64,000 nt of DNA from JBBDIX01 sp050486225 (GTDB lineage: Bacteria; Actinomycetota; Nitriliruptoria; Nitriliruptorales; Nitriliruptoraceae): the NCBI GenBank assembly GCA_050486225.1, contig JBJHCV010000007.1, positions 1 through 64,000 on the forward strand, in the 5' to 3' direction. Position 1 is the stretch's first letter. Every line of letters begins with the position of its first letter. Of the stretch, positions 35,281 through 43,887 are shown one piece after another. The notes under the pieces were generated by a model. It was not told the origin of the DNA. It did not search any database and was given only the letters and a program-made list of their open reading frames with translations. Position numbers and translations under genes: made by a program.

Positions 35281-36912
35281 ATGGCGAAGATCCTCAGCTT
35301 CAGCGAGGACGCGCGCCGGCGCCTCGAGAAGGGCGTCAACAAGCTCGCGGACGCCGTCAAGGTGACGCTCGGCCCCAAGGGTCGCAACGTCGTCATCGAC
35401 AAGAAGTGGGGCGCTCCCACCATCACCAAGGATGGTGTGACCGTCGCCCGTGAGATCGAGCTCGAGGACCCGTACGAGAACATGGGTGCCCAGCTCGCCA
35501 AGGAGGTCGCGACCAAGACCAACGACGTCGCCGGTGACGGCACCACGACGGCGACGGTCCTGGCCCAGGCGATCGTCAAGGAAGGTCTGCGCAACGTCGC
35601 GGCCGGCGCCAACCCGATGATCCTCAAGCGAGGCATCGACAAGGCTGTCGAGAACGTCGTGAAGGAGATCGCGAGCCAGGCACGCGACATCGACTCGCAG
35701 GCCGAGATCGCACAGGTCGCAGCCATCTCCGCCAACAACGACTCCACGATCGGTGAGATCCTCGCCGACGCCATGGAGAAGGTCGGCAAGGACGGCGTCA
35801 TCACCGTCGAGGAGTCCCAGACGTTCGGCATGGAACTCGACTTCGTCGAGGGCATGCAGTTCGACAAGGGCTACATCTCGCCGTACATGGTGACCGACTC
35901 CGAGCGCATGGAGGTCGTGTTCGAGGACCCCTACATCCTCATCGCGAACTCGAAGATCTCGGCGGTGCAGGACCTGCTGCCGGTGCTCGAGAAGGTCATG
36001 CAGGCGGGCCGTCCGCTCGTCGTCATCGCCGAGGACCTCGAGGGTGAGGCGCTCGCGACCGTCGTGGTCAACAAGATCCGCGGCACCTTCCAGTCGGCTG
36101 CCGTCAAGGCGCCGGGCTTCGGAGAGCGTCGCAAGGCCATGCTCCAGGACATCGCGGTGCTGACGGGCGGCCAGGTCATCTCGGAAGAGGTCGGCCTGAA
36201 GCTCGAGAACACCACGGTCGACCTGCTGGGCCGCGCTCGCAAGATCGTGATCAGCAAGGACGACACGACCATCGTCGAGGGCGCAGGCTCCGACGAGGAC
36301 ATCAAGGGTCGTATCGCGCAGATCAAGGCCGAGATCGACAAGACCGACTCCGACTGGGACCGCGAGAAGCTCCAGGAGCGCCTCGCGAAGCTCTCCGGTG
36401 GTGTGGCGGTCGTCAAGGTCGGTGCCGCGACGGAGACGGAGCTCAAGGAGGTCAAGCACCGCATCGAGGACGCACTGTCCGCGACGCGTGCGGCCGTCGA
36501 GGAGGGCATCGTCGCCGGTGGTGGCACCGCGCTCCTGCAGGCGGAGGCCGGGCTCGACAAGCTCAAGCTGGACGGTGACGAGGCCACGGGTGCCCGCATC
36601 ATCCGGTCCGCGCTGTCGGCGCCGCTCTACTGGATTGCGTCGAACGCCGGGCTCGAGGGTTCGGTCGTGGTCGAGCGGGTGCGCGCGATGGATGCCGGAC
36701 ACGGACTCAACGCGCTCACGGGCGAGTACGAGGACCTGGTGAAGTCGGGGGTCATCGACCCGGCCAAGGTCACGCGTTCGGCACTGCAGAACGCGGCGTC
36801 CATCGCCGGTCTGCTGCTGACCACCGAGGCGCTGATCGCCGACAAGCCCGAGCCGGAGCCCGAGGCGGCCGCCGGTGGGCACGACCACGGCATGGGTGGC
36901 ATGGACTTCTGA
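35281..36912 (+). CDS. groEL: chaperonin GroEL
   Basis: GroEL, 543 residues, the ATP-driven folding chamber. VTLGPKGRNVVIDKKWGAPTITKDGVTV, VAGDGTTTATVLAQAIV and the equatorial end GLLLTTEALIADKPE are present. The C-terminus GGHDHGMGGMDF combines a His-containing stretch with the usual GGM type ending, similar to the GroEL that is co-transcribed with groES in other actinobacteria. GGAGGAACC lies before the ATG. Confidence 0.97.
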   Translation: MAKILSFSEDARRRLEKGVNKLADAVKVTLGPKGRNVVIDKKWGAPTITKDGVTVAREIELEDPYENMGAQLAKEVATKTNDVAGDGTTTATVLAQAIVKEGLRNVAAGANPMILKRGIDKAVENVVKEIASQARDIDSQAEIAQVAAISANNDSTIGEILADAMEKVGKDGVITVEESQTFGMELDFVEGMQFDKGYISPYMVTDSERMEVVFEDPYILIANSKISAVQDLLPVLEKVMQAGRPLVVIAEDLEGEALATVVVNKIRGTFQSAAVKAPGFGERRKAMLQDIAVLTGGQVISEEVGLKLENTTVDLLGRARKIVISKDDTTIVEGAGSDEDIKGRIAQIKAEIDKTDSDWDREKLQERLAKLSGGVAVVKVGAATETELKEVKHRIEDALSATRAAVEEGIVAGGGTALLQAEAGLDKLKLDGDEATGARIIRSALSAPLYWIASNAGLEGSVVVERVRAMDAGHGLNALTGEYEDLVKSGVIDPAKVTRSALQNAASIAGLLLTTEALIADKPEPEPEAAAGGHDHGMGGMDF

Positions 36913-36945
36913 TCCAGCCGCCTCGGGTCGAACCCGGGTGACACA

Positions 36946-36980
36946 CGACGAGGCCCCACCGAACCGGTGGGGCCTCGTCG
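36946..36980 (+). terminator. strong hairpin terminator after groEL
   Basis: CGACGAGGCCCCACC (36946-36960) and GGTGGGGCCTCGTCG (36966-36980) form a perfect 15-bp stem around a GAACC loop, 34 bases after the groEL stop. No long T-run follows, as is common in high-GC actinobacteria. It separates groESL from the aldo/keto reductase gene. Confidence 0.75.
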
Positions 36981-37061
36981 CGTGCACGGCTAGTTTGTGG
37001 TCCGATCCCCGCAGCGCGGACGACCGCGCCGGGTACCCGCGATGGCACATCCGGAGGATGC

Positions 37062-37880
37062 ATGGACGTCCAGGATCGACAGGCACAGGGCCTCTCCCTG
37101 CCCGCGCTGGGCTTCGGGACGATGCGACTGAAGGGTGACGACGCCCGTGACGGGGTGATGCACGCGCTGTCGATCGGGTACCGGCTCATCGACACCGCCC
37201 ACAAGTACGGCAACGAGGCCGAGGTGGGCGAGGGGATCGAGGCGTCACCCGTCTCCCGTGACGACATCGTGCTCGTCACCAAGCTTCCCCAGCCCTGTCA
37301 GACCGACGAGGTGCGTCCCGCGGCGACCGAGGCGCTGCGCAGGCTGCGCACCGACCACGTCGACCTGCTGCTCATCCACTGGCCGGATCCGCAGACGCCT
37401 CGCGAGGAGGTGCTCGGGGAACTCGACGTGCTGCGCACGGAGGGGCTCACCCGCGCGGTCGGCGTGTGCAACTACCCGCCCACGATGATGGACACCGCCG
37501 TGGGCATCGCCCCGGTCGCGGTCAACCAGGTGGAGTACCACCCGTACCTGTCCCAGGCGGCCGTGCTCGAACGGGCCGAGCGGTACGACCATGTGGTCAT
37601 GGCCTACGCGCCGCTGGCACGCGGCCGCGTGGTCGACGACCCGGTGCTCACCGAGATCGGTGCCGCACACGGCAAGGCGGCCAGTCAGGTCGCCCTGCGC
37701 TGGTTGATCCAGCAGGACCGGGTGCTCGCGATCCCGGCGTCCGGCAACCCGGAGCGCCGCGAGCAGAACGCCGCGATCCTCGACTTCGAACTCTCCGACG
37801 AGGAGATGGCGCGTATCCATGCGCTCGACGAGGGTGCACGCATCGTCGACCCGCCGCACGCGCCGGACTGGGAACGCTGA
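37062..37880 (+). CDS. aldo/keto reductase
   Basis: A 272-residue NADPH-dependent aldo/keto reductase of the 2,5-diketo-D-gluconate reductase-like group. The catalytic tetrad is complete: D44 and Y49 (RLIDTAHKYGNE), K74 (LVTKLPQP) and H106 (LLLIHWPDP). RAVGVCNYPPTMM, VNQVEYHPYL and the cofactor-binding end IPASGNPERREQN follow the family. GGAGGATGC precedes the ATG. Substrate cannot be predicted; it stands alone between groEL and the sugar dehydrogenase. Confidence 0.92.
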   Translation: MDVQDRQAQGLSLPALGFGTMRLKGDDARDGVMHALSIGYRLIDTAHKYGNEAEVGEGIEASPVSRDDIVLVTKLPQPCQTDEVRPAATEALRRLRTDHVDLLLIHWPDPQTPREEVLGELDVLRTEGLTRAVGVCNYPPTMMDTAVGIAPVAVNQVEYHPYLSQAAVLERAERYDHVVMAYAPLARGRVVDDPVLTEIGAAHGKAASQVALRWLIQQDRVLAIPASGNPERREQNAAILDFELSDEEMARIHALDEGARIVDPPHAPDWER

Positions 37881-37925
37881 GTCGACGGCCCGATGGTCGG
37901 GCGTGTCAGGGTCGTGGGGTCACAC

Positions 37926-39233
37926 GTGACGGATCTGATGGACAGGATCGCCAACCGAAGCGCGCGAGTCGTCGTGCTCGGGCAGGGATACGTCGGACTC
38001 GTGGTCGCGATGCGCGCGAGCGAGGCCGGATTCGACGTGGTCGGACTGGAGGTCGACGAGCAGCGGGCGGCCGCGCTCGCTGCGGGTGCGTCCTACATCG
38101 AGGACGTCGACGACGGCGTCCTGCGGGCGGCACTGGATCGTGGGTACCGACCAACGTCGGACCTCGCGGACCTCGCCGGCTTCGACGTCGCGGTCATCTC
38201 CGTCCCCACGCCGCTGCACGACGGTCTGCCGGACCTGTCGTACATCGAGACCGCGGGTGAGGCCGTCGCGCAGCACCTGACCGCGGGGTCGCTCGTCGTG
38301 CTCGAGTCGACCACCTATCCGGGGACCACCGAGGAGTTGCTCCAGCCGATCCTCGAGGCGCGGTCGGGACTGACCGCAGGTCGCGACTTCCTGCTCGGGT
38401 ACTCGCCCGAGCGCATCGACCCCGGCAATCCCCAGTGGACCCTCGCCAACACGCCCAAGATCGTCGCCGGAATCGACGCTGCGTCCACTGCCGCCGTGGA
38501 GGCGTTCTTCGGGGCGTTCGTCGAGCGGACGGTGCCGGTGTCAGGGTGCGGTGAGGCGGAACTCGCGAAGATCATCGAGAACACGTTTCGCCACGTGAAC
38601 ATCGCCCTGGTCAACGAACTGGCGATGTTCGCGAACGACCTGGGCATCGACGTGAACGAGGCCATCGACGCCGCGTCGTCCAAGCCCTTCGGGTTCATGC
38701 CGTTCCGTCCGGGACCCGGCGTCGGCGGGCACTGTCTGCCCATCGACCCGTCCTACCTGTCCTGGAAGGTGCGCATGTCGCTGGGGGAGTCGTTCCGCTT
38801 CATCGAGCTCGCCAACGACATCAACGACCACATGCCGCAGTACGTGGTCAGGCGGGCCACCGCGGCGCTCAACGAGGACCGCAAGCCGGTCAACGGCTCG
38901 CGCATCGTGGTCCTCGGAGTGTCGTACAAGGCCAACGTGGGTGACGTCCGTGAGTCGCCTGCCCTGCCCATCGTCACGCAGCTGCAGGGTCTGGGCGCAG
39001 AGGTGCAGGTCGTCGATCCCCACGTGCGCGAGGGATCCCTGCGCGGCGTCACGGTGTCCACCGACGTGACTCCGGACGTGCTCGACGCCGCGGACCTCGT
39101 GGTGCTCGTCACCGACCACGACGAGTTCGACTACGACGTGCTGGTCGAGCACGCCGGGCTGGTGCTCGACACGCGCAACCGTCTGGCCGATCCTGCACTG
39201 CCCGAGCCGAGGGGCCGCGTCGTCGCGCTGTAG
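37926..39233 (+). CDS. nucleotide sugar dehydrogenase (UDP-HexNAc 6-dehydrogenase type)
   Basis: An NAD-dependent nucleotide sugar dehydrogenase, about 435 residues. The Rossmann motif is VVVLGQGYVGL, followed by VAVISVPTPL, a central domain with IENTFRHVNIALVNELAMFANDLGID, the catalytic cysteine C270 in PGVGGHCLPIDP and the C-terminal VLGVSYKANVGDVRESPA. This pattern is closer to WbpA/WecC-like UDP-N-acetylhexosamine dehydrogenases than to UDP-glucose dehydrogenase. The start is uncertain: GTG at 37926 gives a typical N-terminus, ATG at 37893 adds 11 residues. Product probably feeds a surface polysaccharide; no glycosyltransferases are adjacent. Confidence 0.88.
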   Translation: MTDLMDRIANRSARVVVLGQGYVGLVVAMRASEAGFDVVGLEVDEQRAAALAAGASYIEDVDDGVLRAALDRGYRPTSDLADLAGFDVAVISVPTPLHDGLPDLSYIETAGEAVAQHLTAGSLVVLESTTYPGTTEELLQPILEARSGLTAGRDFLLGYSPERIDPGNPQWTLANTPKIVAGIDAASTAAVEAFFGAFVERTVPVSGCGEAELAKIIENTFRHVNIALVNELAMFANDLGIDVNEAIDAASSKPFGFMPFRPGPGVGGHCLPIDPSYLSWKVRMSLGESFRFIELANDINDHMPQYVVRRATAALNEDRKPVNGSRIVVLGVSYKANVGDVRESPALPIVTQLQGLGAEVQVVDPHVREGSLRGVTVSTDVTPDVLDAADLVVLVTDHDEFDYDVLVEHAGLVLDTRNRLADPALPEPRGRVVAL

Positions 39234-39297
39234 TCGATGCGCGCGTGCCGCCCGTGACAACTTCACAACACCGTTCTCGACACCTGGAGTCACCGAC

Positions 39298-40503
39298 GTG
39301 AGAGATGTCGTGGTCTGCTCGCCCGTGAGGACTCCCGTGGGTCGCTTCGGGGGAGTGTTCAGGGACCTGTCCGCGCGCGAACTCGCTGTGCACGCGGTGC
39401 GAGGGCTCCTGGACCGCACTGGCCTGAGGGGAGGCGACGTCGACGAGCTCCTCCTCGGCCAGGCCAGTCCGAACGGTGAGGAACCGGGACTGGGTCGTGT
39501 GGTGGCGCTGGATGCGGGTCTGCCCGTCACGGTCACGGGACTTCAGGTCGATCGACGTTGCGGGTCTGGCCTCCAGGCGGTCGTCGACGCTGCGATGCGC
39601 GTCCAGACGGGGATCTCGGAGGTCGTGATCGCCGGTGGTGCCGAGTCGATGAGCCAGGTCGAGCACTACGCGATGGGTCTTCGGTGGGGAGGTCACACCG
39701 ACCTCGACCTCCGAGATCGGCTCGCGCGGGCTCGTGTCACGGCGGGAGGCACGTCCCACCTGATCGACGGCGGCATGCTCGAGACGGCGGAGAACCTGCG
39801 CAGGGAGTTCGACATCGCCCGTGAACGTCAGGACCTCCTGGCGCTGAGGTCTCATGAGAGAGCCGTCCACGCTCACGACTCCGGGCGGTTCTCCGAGGAA
39901 CTCGTCGGGGTCCCGGTCAGATCGCGCGCTGGAGAGGTCGTCATCGACCGCGACGAGCACCCGCGAGCGGACACCACGATCGACACCCTGTCCGCTCTGC
40001 GCCCGGTCCGCCACAAGGTGGACCCCGCGGCGACGGTGACCGCTGGCAATGCATCGGGTCAGAACGACGGGGCTGCCGTCTGTGTGGTCACGCACCCGGG
40101 CCGAGCCGAGGAACTCGGACTCGAGCCACTGCTCAGGCTGCGATCATGGGCAGTGGCCGGTGTCGAACCAGAGCGCATGGGGCTGGGGCCGGTGCCTGCG
40201 ACGGAGGTGGCGCTCCACCGCGCAGGTGTCACCATGGACGAGCTCGGACTGATCGAACTCAACGAGGCGTTCGCTGCCCAGGCCCTCGCAGTGCTGTCCG
40301 CGTGGGGACTCGCTGACGACGATGACCGTGTCAATCCCAACGGATCGGGGATCTCCCTCGGGCATCCTGTGGGGGCCACGGGAGCTCGGATCCTGGCAAC
40401 GCTGGCCTACGAGCAGCGACGCCGCGGAGCCCGATTCGCGCTCGAGACGATGTGCATCGGAGGCGGTCAGGGGATCGCCGCAGTGTTCGAACTCGTGTCC
40501 TGA
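39298..40503 (+). CDS. acetyl-CoA acetyltransferase / thiolase
   Basis: A thiolase of 401 residues that condenses or cleaves (3-oxo)acyl-CoA. The acyl-enzyme cysteine is C88 (VDRRCGSGLQAV); H356 (SLGHPVGATGAR) and C386 (TMCIGGGQGIA) complete the site, and NASGQNDGAA and NEAFAAQALAVL are present. Start GTG at 39298 with TGGAGT upstream. No hydroxyacyl-CoA dehydrogenase or hydratase lies nearby. It could supply the terminal cleavage for the pathway in the 4-20 kb island, but that is only a possibility. Confidence 0.92.
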   Translation: MRDVVVCSPVRTPVGRFGGVFRDLSARELAVHAVRGLLDRTGLRGGDVDELLLGQASPNGEEPGLGRVVALDAGLPVTVTGLQVDRRCGSGLQAVVDAAMRVQTGISEVVIAGGAESMSQVEHYAMGLRWGGHTDLDLRDRLARARVTAGGTSHLIDGGMLETAENLRREFDIARERQDLLALRSHERAVHAHDSGRFSEELVGVPVRSRAGEVVIDRDEHPRADTTIDTLSALRPVRHKVDPAATVTAGNASGQNDGAAVCVVTHPGRAEELGLEPLLRLRSWAVAGVEPERMGLGPVPATEVALHRAGVTMDELGLIELNEAFAAQALAVLSAWGLADDDDRVNPNGSGISLGHPVGATGARILATLAYEQRRRGARFALETMCIGGGQGIAAVFELVS

Positions 40504-40633
40504 CGAGCGGCTGACGGGGCGGATTCCACAATGCTCGGCGGGATGGCTACCGTTGGGCCCCGGCCCTCGCTCACAACCCTGATCGTCCACCCTTCGAGCC
40601 GTGGCCCGACGAACTTCCCGAGAGGAGTCGCAC

Positions 40634-42181
40634 GTGTCGTTCACCCTGCCGCCTGCCGCCAAGGTCTTCCACAATCCCACTCCGGAGCAGATGCGTGAGC
40701 TGGTGCTCGAGCGCATGCCGAAGGACCGGGTCACGGTCACCGAGTACGGCAGCATCAACTACCGAGCGAAGACGCTGTCGCGACTCGGGCCCTCGACGTT
40801 CTTCGTGTCCGAGGAACCGACCGGCAAGCAGGTCATGTCGAGTGCCGACGCGAAGGTCTGGGCGGACAAGCAGGACGCCTACATCGCCGAGAACGAGATG
40901 ATCCTGCTCGAGGGCTACATCGGGCCGAAGGACGCGAGCAACTTCCGTGTGGGCACGCGGCTCTACATCGAGGCGTCGAACGCGAACGTCGCCGGGATGC
41001 AGGAGCACCTCTACTTCCCGCCGGACGGCGAGTGGGAGCCCACCTTCAGCGTGATCTACACGCCGAACCTTCCTGCGGTGGGCATGCCTGCCGAGGCACT
41101 CATCATCATCGACAGCGACCGCGGGATCACCCGCGTGTTCGGCTCCGACTACTTCGGTGAGTCGAAGATGGGCAGCCTGCGCATGTGGAACAAGCTGGTC
41201 CAGAACCGTGGTGGACTCGCGATGCACTCCGGCGCCAAGACGTTCCCGGCCGAGGAGACCCCCGACGGCAACGAGCGCCTCGCGCTGATCATCGGGCTGT
41301 CGGGGACCGGCAAGACCACCACCACGTTCCGCAACGTCAAGGGCTCGCTGCCGGTGCAGGACGACTTCATCGCGCTGATGCCCGACGGCACCGTGCACAC
41401 CACCGAGGCCGGCTGCTTCGCGAAGAGCTACGGACTCGACCCCGACGACGAGCCCACGATCCACGCCGGGGCGACTCGGGCGGACGCGTGGCTCGAGTCG
41501 GTCGGAGTGGACGAGAACGGCAAGGTCGACTTCTTCGACGACAGCTACACGTCCAACGGTCGCGTGACCTTCGCGATGGAGCACATCCGACACCGTGCGC
41601 CGACGGACCTGCCGAAGGCGAGCTACCTGTTCATCCTCAACCGCAGCGACCACATCATCCCTGCGGTCGCGAAGCTCGATGCCGAACAGGCCGCCTACTA
41701 CTTCATGCTCGGTGAGACCACCGGGACCTCGGCCGGCGGTGCCGACGAGGAAGGCAAGGCCATGCGGGTGCCGGGCACGAACCCGTTCTGGTGGGAGACC
41801 GAGGGTTCGATGGGCAATCGGTTCCTCGAGCTGCTCCAGACGGTCGACCTCGACGTCTACCTGTTCAACACCGGTCGTGTCGGCGGCAACGACGACGACG
41901 AGCGGTCGAAGAAGGTGACCATCCAGGCGTCGGCGGCGATCCAGCACGCGATCGTCGACGAGTCGATCGAGTGGGTCACCGACCCCGACTTCGGCTACCT
42001 GGTGCCGGCCTCGCTGCCGGGCATCGACGACGACGAGCTCCTGCAGCCGCGGCGGCTGTACGAGCGTCAGGGCCGGGTCGACGAGTACGAGGCGAAGGTC
42101 GCGCAGCTGCGCGAGGAGCGTCGTGCGTTCCTCGCCGGCTTCCCGAACCTGGACCCGAGCATCTCCGCGCTCGCCCAGTGA
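40634..42181 (+). CDS. pckA: phosphoenolpyruvate carboxykinase (ATP)
   Basis: An ATP-dependent PEP carboxykinase, 515 residues, converting oxaloacetate and ATP to PEP and CO2 in gluconeogenesis. The kinase P-loop is LIIGLSGTGKTTTTFRNV (residues about 219-236); MHSGAKTFPAEETPDGNERLA, the metal-binding PVQDDFIALMPDG, and MRVPGTNPFWWETEGSMGNRF are present. Start GTG at 40634 with AGAGGAG upstream. Many actinobacteria use the unrelated GTP-type enzyme, so the ATP-type is notable. The gene is complete; a degraded copy of its last 80 or so bases appears past the assembly gap. Confidence 0.92.
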   Translation: MSFTLPPAAKVFHNPTPEQMRELVLERMPKDRVTVTEYGSINYRAKTLSRLGPSTFFVSEEPTGKQVMSSADAKVWADKQDAYIAENEMILLEGYIGPKDASNFRVGTRLYIEASNANVAGMQEHLYFPPDGEWEPTFSVIYTPNLPAVGMPAEALIIIDSDRGITRVFGSDYFGESKMGSLRMWNKLVQNRGGLAMHSGAKTFPAEETPDGNERLALIIGLSGTGKTTTTFRNVKGSLPVQDDFIALMPDGTVHTTEAGCFAKSYGLDPDDEPTIHAGATRADAWLESVGVDENGKVDFFDDSYTSNGRVTFAMEHIRHRAPTDLPKASYLFILNRSDHIIPAVAKLDAEQAAYYFMLGETTGTSAGGADEEGKAMRVPGTNPFWWETEGSMGNRFLELLQTVDLDVYLFNTGRVGGNDDDERSKKVTIQASAAIQHAIVDESIEWVTDPDFGYLVPASLPGIDDDELLQPRRLYERQGRVDEYEAKVAQLREERRAFLAGFPNLDPSISALAQ

Positions 42182-42198
42182 CCTGACCCGTCGAACCA

Positions 42199-42230
42199 CG
42201 AGTGACGCCCCGACGGCCTCGTCGGGGCGT
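42199..42230 (+). terminator. pckA terminator, cut by the assembly gap
   Basis: CGAGTGACGCCCCGACG (42199-42215), loop GCCT, and CGTCGGGGCGT (42220-42230) form a stem that stops at the N-run. The missing end CACTCG is found at 42372-42377. Joined, the arms make a perfect 17-bp hairpin between pckA and the convergent pirin gene, a bidirectional terminator. Confidence 0.75.
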
Positions 42231-42371
42231 NNNNNNNNNNGGGGGGGGGCTTTGGGGGGGGTGGGGGGTTCCCCGCGGGGTGCCCCACCCTGGCCCCGAG
42301 AAGCGCCGCGCCCCCCCGGTGACCTCACCCGCCCACCCCCTTGGGCCCCCCCGCGGGATGGGGGGGGGCGT
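42231..42371. other. assembly gap and low-quality contig end (unmerged overlap)
   Basis: Ten Ns (42231-42240) are followed by 131 bases of G and C runs. This stretch aligns without gaps to the sequence 141 bases upstream: 76 of 110 positions are identical between 42121-42230 and 42262-42371, and most differences replace a base by G or C. It is therefore a badly called second read of the pckA 3' end and terminator, not new sequence. Frames crossing it are artefacts. Confidence 0.85.
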
Positions 42372-42430
42372 CACTCGCGGCGGGGAATCCTCACGGGCAG
42401 CGTTGCGGCACCTCGGATGGTGCGGTGTCG

Positions 42431-43423
42431 TCAGACGCCCGGGGTCGTGGGGTCGACGTTGCCTCCCTGGTGCAGCGCCGGGATGGTGCCGAGCCGACCG
42501 GCCTGGAAGTCGTCGTAGGCCTGCTGCAGTTCCGCGCGCGTGTTCATCACGAACGGGCCGTACCAGGCGACGGTCTCACGGATGGGGCGGCCGCCGATGA
42601 GCAGCACGTCCATCCTGGGGGCGCGTGACTCCTGGCGATCCCTCGCGGCGAGCGTGATCGTGTCGCCACTGCCGAACACGGCCAGTTGCCCCATCTCGAT
42701 CGGGCGCTCGTCGGAACCGACGGTTCCTCGCCCCGCGAGCACGTAGGCGAGCGCGTTGAAGTCGGTGCGCCACGGGATGCGCAGTTGCGCGTCGGGTTCG
42801 AGCGTGGCGTGGATGAGCGTGATCGGGGTGTAGGTCGACCCCGGCCCCTCGTGCCCCTCGAGCTGTCCGGCGATCAACCGGAGCAGGGTGCCGCCGTCCG
42901 GTGACGTGAGCAGGGTCACGTCACCACCGCGCAGGTCCTGGTAGCGGGGTTCGTTCCACTTCTGGGCCGCCGGCAGGTTCACCCACAACTGGAAGCCGTG
43001 GAACAGACCACCCTTCACCACGACCTCCTCCGGTGGCGCCTCGATGTGCAGCAACCCGGACCCCGCGGTCATCCACTGGGTGTCGCCGTCGGTGATCAGG
43101 CCACCGCCGCCATGCGAGTCCTGGTGCTGCATCACGCCGTCGATCATGTAGGTGACGGTCTCGAAGCCGCGGTGGGGATGCCACGGAGTGCCCTTGGGCT
43201 CGCCCGGTGCGTACTCCACCTCACCCATCTGGTCGAGGTGGATGAACGGGTCGAGGTCCTTGAGGTCGACGCCGTGGAACGCGCGACGCACCGGGAAGCC
43301 CTCGCCCTCGAATCCGCGGGGAGCCGTCGTGATCGACCGCACGGCCCGGTCGCGCGTGGCGTGCGGGTCGGGAGACGACACGCGTGGCAGGGTGAGCAGG
43401 TCGTCGACGGTGACGGCTGGCAT
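42431..43423 (-). CDS. pirin family protein
   Basis: A bicupin of the pirin family, 330 residues. The metal site of the N-terminal cupin is visible in GTPWHPHRGFETVTYMIDG (two His), the third His in MQHQDSHGGGG and the Glu region HIEAPPEE. The second cupin covers about residues 180-300. Pirins bind iron and have been linked to quercetin oxidation or to redox-dependent control. GAGGAG precedes the ATG. A perfect inverted repeat lies 28 bases upstream, so an operator is likely. Convergent with pckA. Confidence 0.9.
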   Translation of the reverse strand: MPAVTVDDLLTLPRVSSPDPHATRDRAVRSITTAPRGFEGEGFPVRRAFHGVDLKDLDPFIHLDQMGEVEYAPGEPKGTPWHPHRGFETVTYMIDGVMQHQDSHGGGGLITDGDTQWMTAGSGLLHIEAPPEEVVVKGGLFHGFQLWVNLPAAQKWNEPRYQDLRGGDVTLLTSPDGGTLLRLIAGQLEGHEGPGSTYTPITLIHATLEPDAQLRIPWRTDFNALAYVLAGRGTVGSDERPIEMGQLAVFGSGDTITLAARDRQESRAPRMDVLLIGGRPIRETVAWYGPFVMNTRAELQQAYDDFQAGRLGTIPALHQGGNVDPTTPGV

Positions 43424-43450
43424 GCGGGCTCCTCGCGGTTTCGGGGTGAT

Positions 43451-43473
43451 GCAAGCATACCCAATATGCTTGC
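43451..43473. promoter_or_regulatory. palindromic operator upstream of the pirin gene
   Basis: GCAAGCATA (43451-43459), spacer CCCAA, TATGCTTGC (43465-43473): a perfect 9-bp inverted repeat. On the minus strand TTGCGT, 16 bases, TATGCT could be the pirin promoter, with one arm of the repeat overlapping the -10 box. The regulator is unknown; MarR or HxlR proteins often control such genes. Confidence 0.6.
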
Positions 43474-43550
43474 GGACGCAACCAGTTTCGGTCGACGGGG
43501 TGTGTCGACTAGGCTCTCGGCGTCGAGGAACCTCGGGAGGTCACATCCAG

Positions 43551-43871
43551 ATGCGTCGTGCGATCGCGCTCGTGTCCGCCGCGCTGCTGCTCGTGCTGAT
43601 GGCTCTTCCGGCTGCTGCCGACGAGCCTGCGGCCCCCGCAGACGTCGTCCTGCTCGCCGTCGACGGCGCAGACCTCGGACCGGAACCGCAGCCGCGCGAG
43701 GCCGAGGACAACCGTGCCCGGGAACTCGCGGGCTACGAGAACCCCGACGTCCCGTTCACGTGGGGCGCCGCGTGGATCCTGACCTTCGCCGGCTTCGTCG
43801 GACTCTCCCTGCTGGTCGGCCTGTACTGGTTCGGCGTGTACCGTCCGAGCCGGGAGTCCGACGCGTCGTAG
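43551..43871 (+). CDS. small secreted or membrane protein of unknown function
   Basis: A 106-residue protein. It has a signal peptide (residues 1-23, hydrophobic core AIALVSAALLLVLMALPAAA), an external Pro/Glu-rich segment to about residue 70, and one membrane helix at about 73-96 (AAWILTFAGFVGLSLLVGLYWFGVY) followed by a short basic tail. I do not recognise a family. It lies 16 bases before the metalloprotease-like gene and may be co-transcribed with it. GGGAGG precedes the ATG at a slightly long spacing. Confidence 0.7.
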   Translation: MRRAIALVSAALLLVLMALPAAADEPAAPADVVLLAVDGADLGPEPQPREAEDNRARELAGYENPDVPFTWGAAWILTFAGFVGLSLLVGLYWFGVYRPSRESDAS

Positions 43872-43887
43872 GCCGAAAGGGTCCGGA

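Noticed and set aside
42202..42600. Open frames that cross the N-run, including one reading into the pirin antisense strand.
   Set aside because: They run through placeholder bases and miscalled G/C runs, so they are artefacts.
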